Part shown: one piece after another, positions 62,407 through 64,000 of the stretch
Layout: every line of letters begins with the position of its first letter
Position numbering within the stretch: position 1 is the stretch's first letter
Source of the DNA: Gammaproteobacteria bacterium
GTDB taxonomy: Bacteria; Pseudomonadota; Gammaproteobacteria; Pseudomonadales; Halieaceae
NCBI GenBank assembly: GCA_030427485.1
Contig: JAUICG010000011.1
Span: 87,422-151,421, forward strand
Direction of reading: 5' to 3'
DNA length: 64,000 bases
Position numbers and translations under genes: made by a program
Notes under the pieces: generated by a model
What the model was told of the DNA's origin: nothing
Seen by the model: only the letters and a program-made list of their open reading frames with translations
Databases searched by the model: none

Positions 62407-64000
62407 ATGCATAGAATGATTGCCTGGTTTGTACGCAATTCAGTCGCTGCCAACCTGCTGATGATGATCCTGGTCGCCGGCGGTCTGCTGGCGCTCCCGC
62501 TGATTCACCAGGAAGAATTTCCCACTCTCGACGTCGATGCCGTACAGATCCGTGTGCCCTACCTCGGCGCAGCGCCCGAAGAGGTCGAGGCGGCTGTCTG
62601 CGTCCGCATCGAGGAAGCCATTGAAGGCACCGAGGGCATCGACAAGGTCGCCTCCGAGGCCTCGGAGGGCTTCTGTTCCGTCAGTGTGGAACTGGTCGCC
62701 GGCGTGGACAAGACCAAGGTAGCGAACGACATCAAGAGCAAGGTCGATGCCATTGACGCCTTTCCGGCGGAAACCGAGCAACCGATTACCGCGGAGGTCA
62801 GTATTATCGCCACGGTGTTCGAGATCGCGATTTCGGGTCCGGCTGATGAACGCACGCTGAACCTCATCGGCCAGCGGGTGCGCGACGACCTCGCTGCCCT
62901 CCCCGGCGTCTCCAAGGTCGAGTTGCAGTTTTTCCGCCCCTATGAAATTTCCGTGGAAGTCTCCGAACAGACGCTCAGGCGACATGGCCTGACGCTCGAA
63001 CGAATCGGACAGGCTATTCAGCGCTCGTCCCTGGATATCCCCGGGGGCTCGATCAAGACTGAGGGCGGGGAGATCCTGCTGCGCACCACGGGCCAGGCCT
63101 ATCACGGCCGGGAATTCGAGGACATCGTCGTGGTCACGCGGGCCGACGGCACCAGCATCACCCTGGGCGATATCGCAACGGTGATCGACGGCTTCGAGGA
63201 AAGTGACCTGCAAGCGCGCTTTGATGGTAATCCCGCGATTTCATTAAAAGTGTCCAGGGTGGGAGAAGAGGACATCGTGGCGATCGCCGAACGGGTGAAG
63301 GCCTACCTCGAGCAGGCGCGTTCCGAGGTGCCGGAGGGCATCGCAATCACCATATGGCAGGATGAATCCCAGGACCTGGTCGATCGGCTCGCCGCGCTGT
63401 CGAGCAACGCCCGTTCCGGACTTATGATGGTGCTCCTGGTGCTGACCCTGTTCCTGCGATTCCGCCTGGCACTGTGGGTCGCCGCGGGCGTTCCGGTGGC
63501 GCTGCTGGGCGCTGTGGCCATCTTTCCGCTGATCGGGCTGTCGATCAGCACCGTCTCGGTGATGGGCTTTATACTGGTGCTGGGCATCCTGGTGGACGAC
63601 GCCATCGTGGTGGGTGAGCGCGTTTATGCCCTTGAACAACAGGGCACTCCAGCGCTGGAGGCCGCCCGTATCGGCACGCAGGATGTCTCGCTTCCCGTCG
63701 TGTTCGGTGTGTTGACGACGATGGCCACCTTCATTCCGATTCTCAGCATACCGGGCCCGATGGGGGGCTTCTACAAACCGTTGGCGTACACCGTTATTGC
63801 CGCCCTTGTTTTCAGCCTGCTCGAGTCACAGTTGATACTCCCCTCCCATCTCGCACACCGTTCGGTGAAGCGAACGTCAGGCAACTGGCTGACAAGTCGG
63901 TGGCTGGTATTGCAGGAGCGCATAGCGGGCTGGATGACGCGCATTGCCACGCACTATTATCAGCCGGCGGTAAACCGGGCGCTGGAGTGGCGTTACCTGA
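62407..64000 (+). CDS. RND efflux permease (partial, runs off the window)
   Basis: About 531 codons are visible. The N-terminal transmembrane helix (RNSVAANLLMMILVAGGLLAL) precedes the first periplasmic porter domains (EEFPTLDVDAVQIRVPYLGAAPEEVEAAVCVRIEEAIEG; EITVSVE-type...PYEISVEVSEQTLRRHGL). The conserved permease helices are then seen (SGLMMVLLVLTLFLRFRLALWVAAGVPVALLGAVAIFPLIGLSISTVSVMGFILVLGILVDDAIVVGERVY with LVDDAIVV near residue 400). This resembles the HAE-1/AcrB-type fold; an exact subfamily and its substrate cannot be set from half the gene. Confidence 0.9.
   Translation, partial: MHRMIAWFVRNSVAANLLMMILVAGGLLALPLIHQEEFPTLDVDAVQIRVPYLGAAPEEVEAAVCVRIEEAIEGTEGIDKVASEASEGFCSVSVELVAGVDKTKVANDIKSKVDAIDAFPAETEQPITAEVSIIATVFEIAISGPADERTLNLIGQRVRDDLAALPGVSKVELQFFRPYEISVEVSEQTLRRHGLTLERIGQAIQRSSLDIPGGSIKTEGGEILLRTTGQAYHGREFEDIVVVTRADGTSITLGDIATVIDGFEESDLQARFDGNPAISLKVSRVGEEDIVAIAERVKAYLEQARSEVPEGIAITIWQDESQDLVDRLAALSSNARSGLMMVLLVLTLFLRFRLALWVAAGVPVALLGAVAIFPLIGLSISTVSVMGFILVLGILVDDAIVVGERVYALEQQGTPALEAARIGTQDVSLPVVFGVLTTMATFIPILSIPGPMGGFYKPLAYTVIAALVFSLLESQLILPSHLAHRSVKRTSGNWLTSRWLVLQERIAGWMTRIATHYYQPAVNRALEWRYL

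Overview
The window is a densely packed piece of a gammaproteobacterial chromosome, most likely from a marine member of Cellvibrionales (Halieaceae or a close relative). That placement is inference. It rests on the combined sdh-suc operon, an SMC-ZipA-LigA cluster instead of MukBEF, a Ccm System I operon, a KorAB-type 2-oxoacid oxidoreductase beside an ordinary 2-oxoglutarate dehydrogenase, a TonB-dependent receptor and an iduronate-sulfatase-like enzyme. I see no tRNA, rRNA, CRISPR array, prophage or insertion sequence.

Region 1 (1-15 kb) holds the TCA cycle. On the minus strand sdhCDAB-sucAB-lpd-sucCD form one long run, with sucD cut by the window edge. gltA is divergent and has a clear promoter, followed by a FabH-like synthase of the Pseudomonas PA3286 kind and a convergent hisC. 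Malate dehydrogenase lies apart at 46.9 kb.

Region 2 (15-25 kb) is a phosphate island: an outer-membrane porin, pstSCAB and phoBR-phoU. PhoB-type boxes with matching -10 hexamers stand before phoB and pstS, and weaker ones before the porin. phoU is attached to phoBR rather than to the pst operon. Inside the island a 41-residue membrane peptide gene and a ribbon-helix-helix regulator are divergent around two palindromes.

Region 3 (25-37 kb) holds a three-gene 2-oxoacid oxidoreductase operon (KorA- and KorB-like subunits plus a GltD/ferredoxin-like flavoprotein) and then smc-zipA-ligA with a small SLT lipoprotein gene. Region 4 (37-45 kb) is ttcA-ccmABCDEFGHI, where most genes overlap by a few bases.

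Region 5 (45-64 kb) is more varied: a sulfatase, malate dehydrogenase, a TetR regulator, a YbbA/YbbP ABC exporter divergent from tesA-bioA, a PhzF-like isomerase, a voltage-gated potassium channel with a C-terminal zinc-ribbon-like tail, a TonB-dependent receptor, a YgiQ radical-SAM protein, a YtfJ-like protein and an RND efflux pair running off the right edge.

The most unusual non-coding signals are two 78-bp palindromic elements (47934-48011 and 53921-53998). They have the same arm length and loop length and a conserved loop, but their outer arm sequences differ in a compensatory way. A second signal is a 46-bp promoter-like repeat found upstream of both the sulfatase and the malate dehydrogenase genes.
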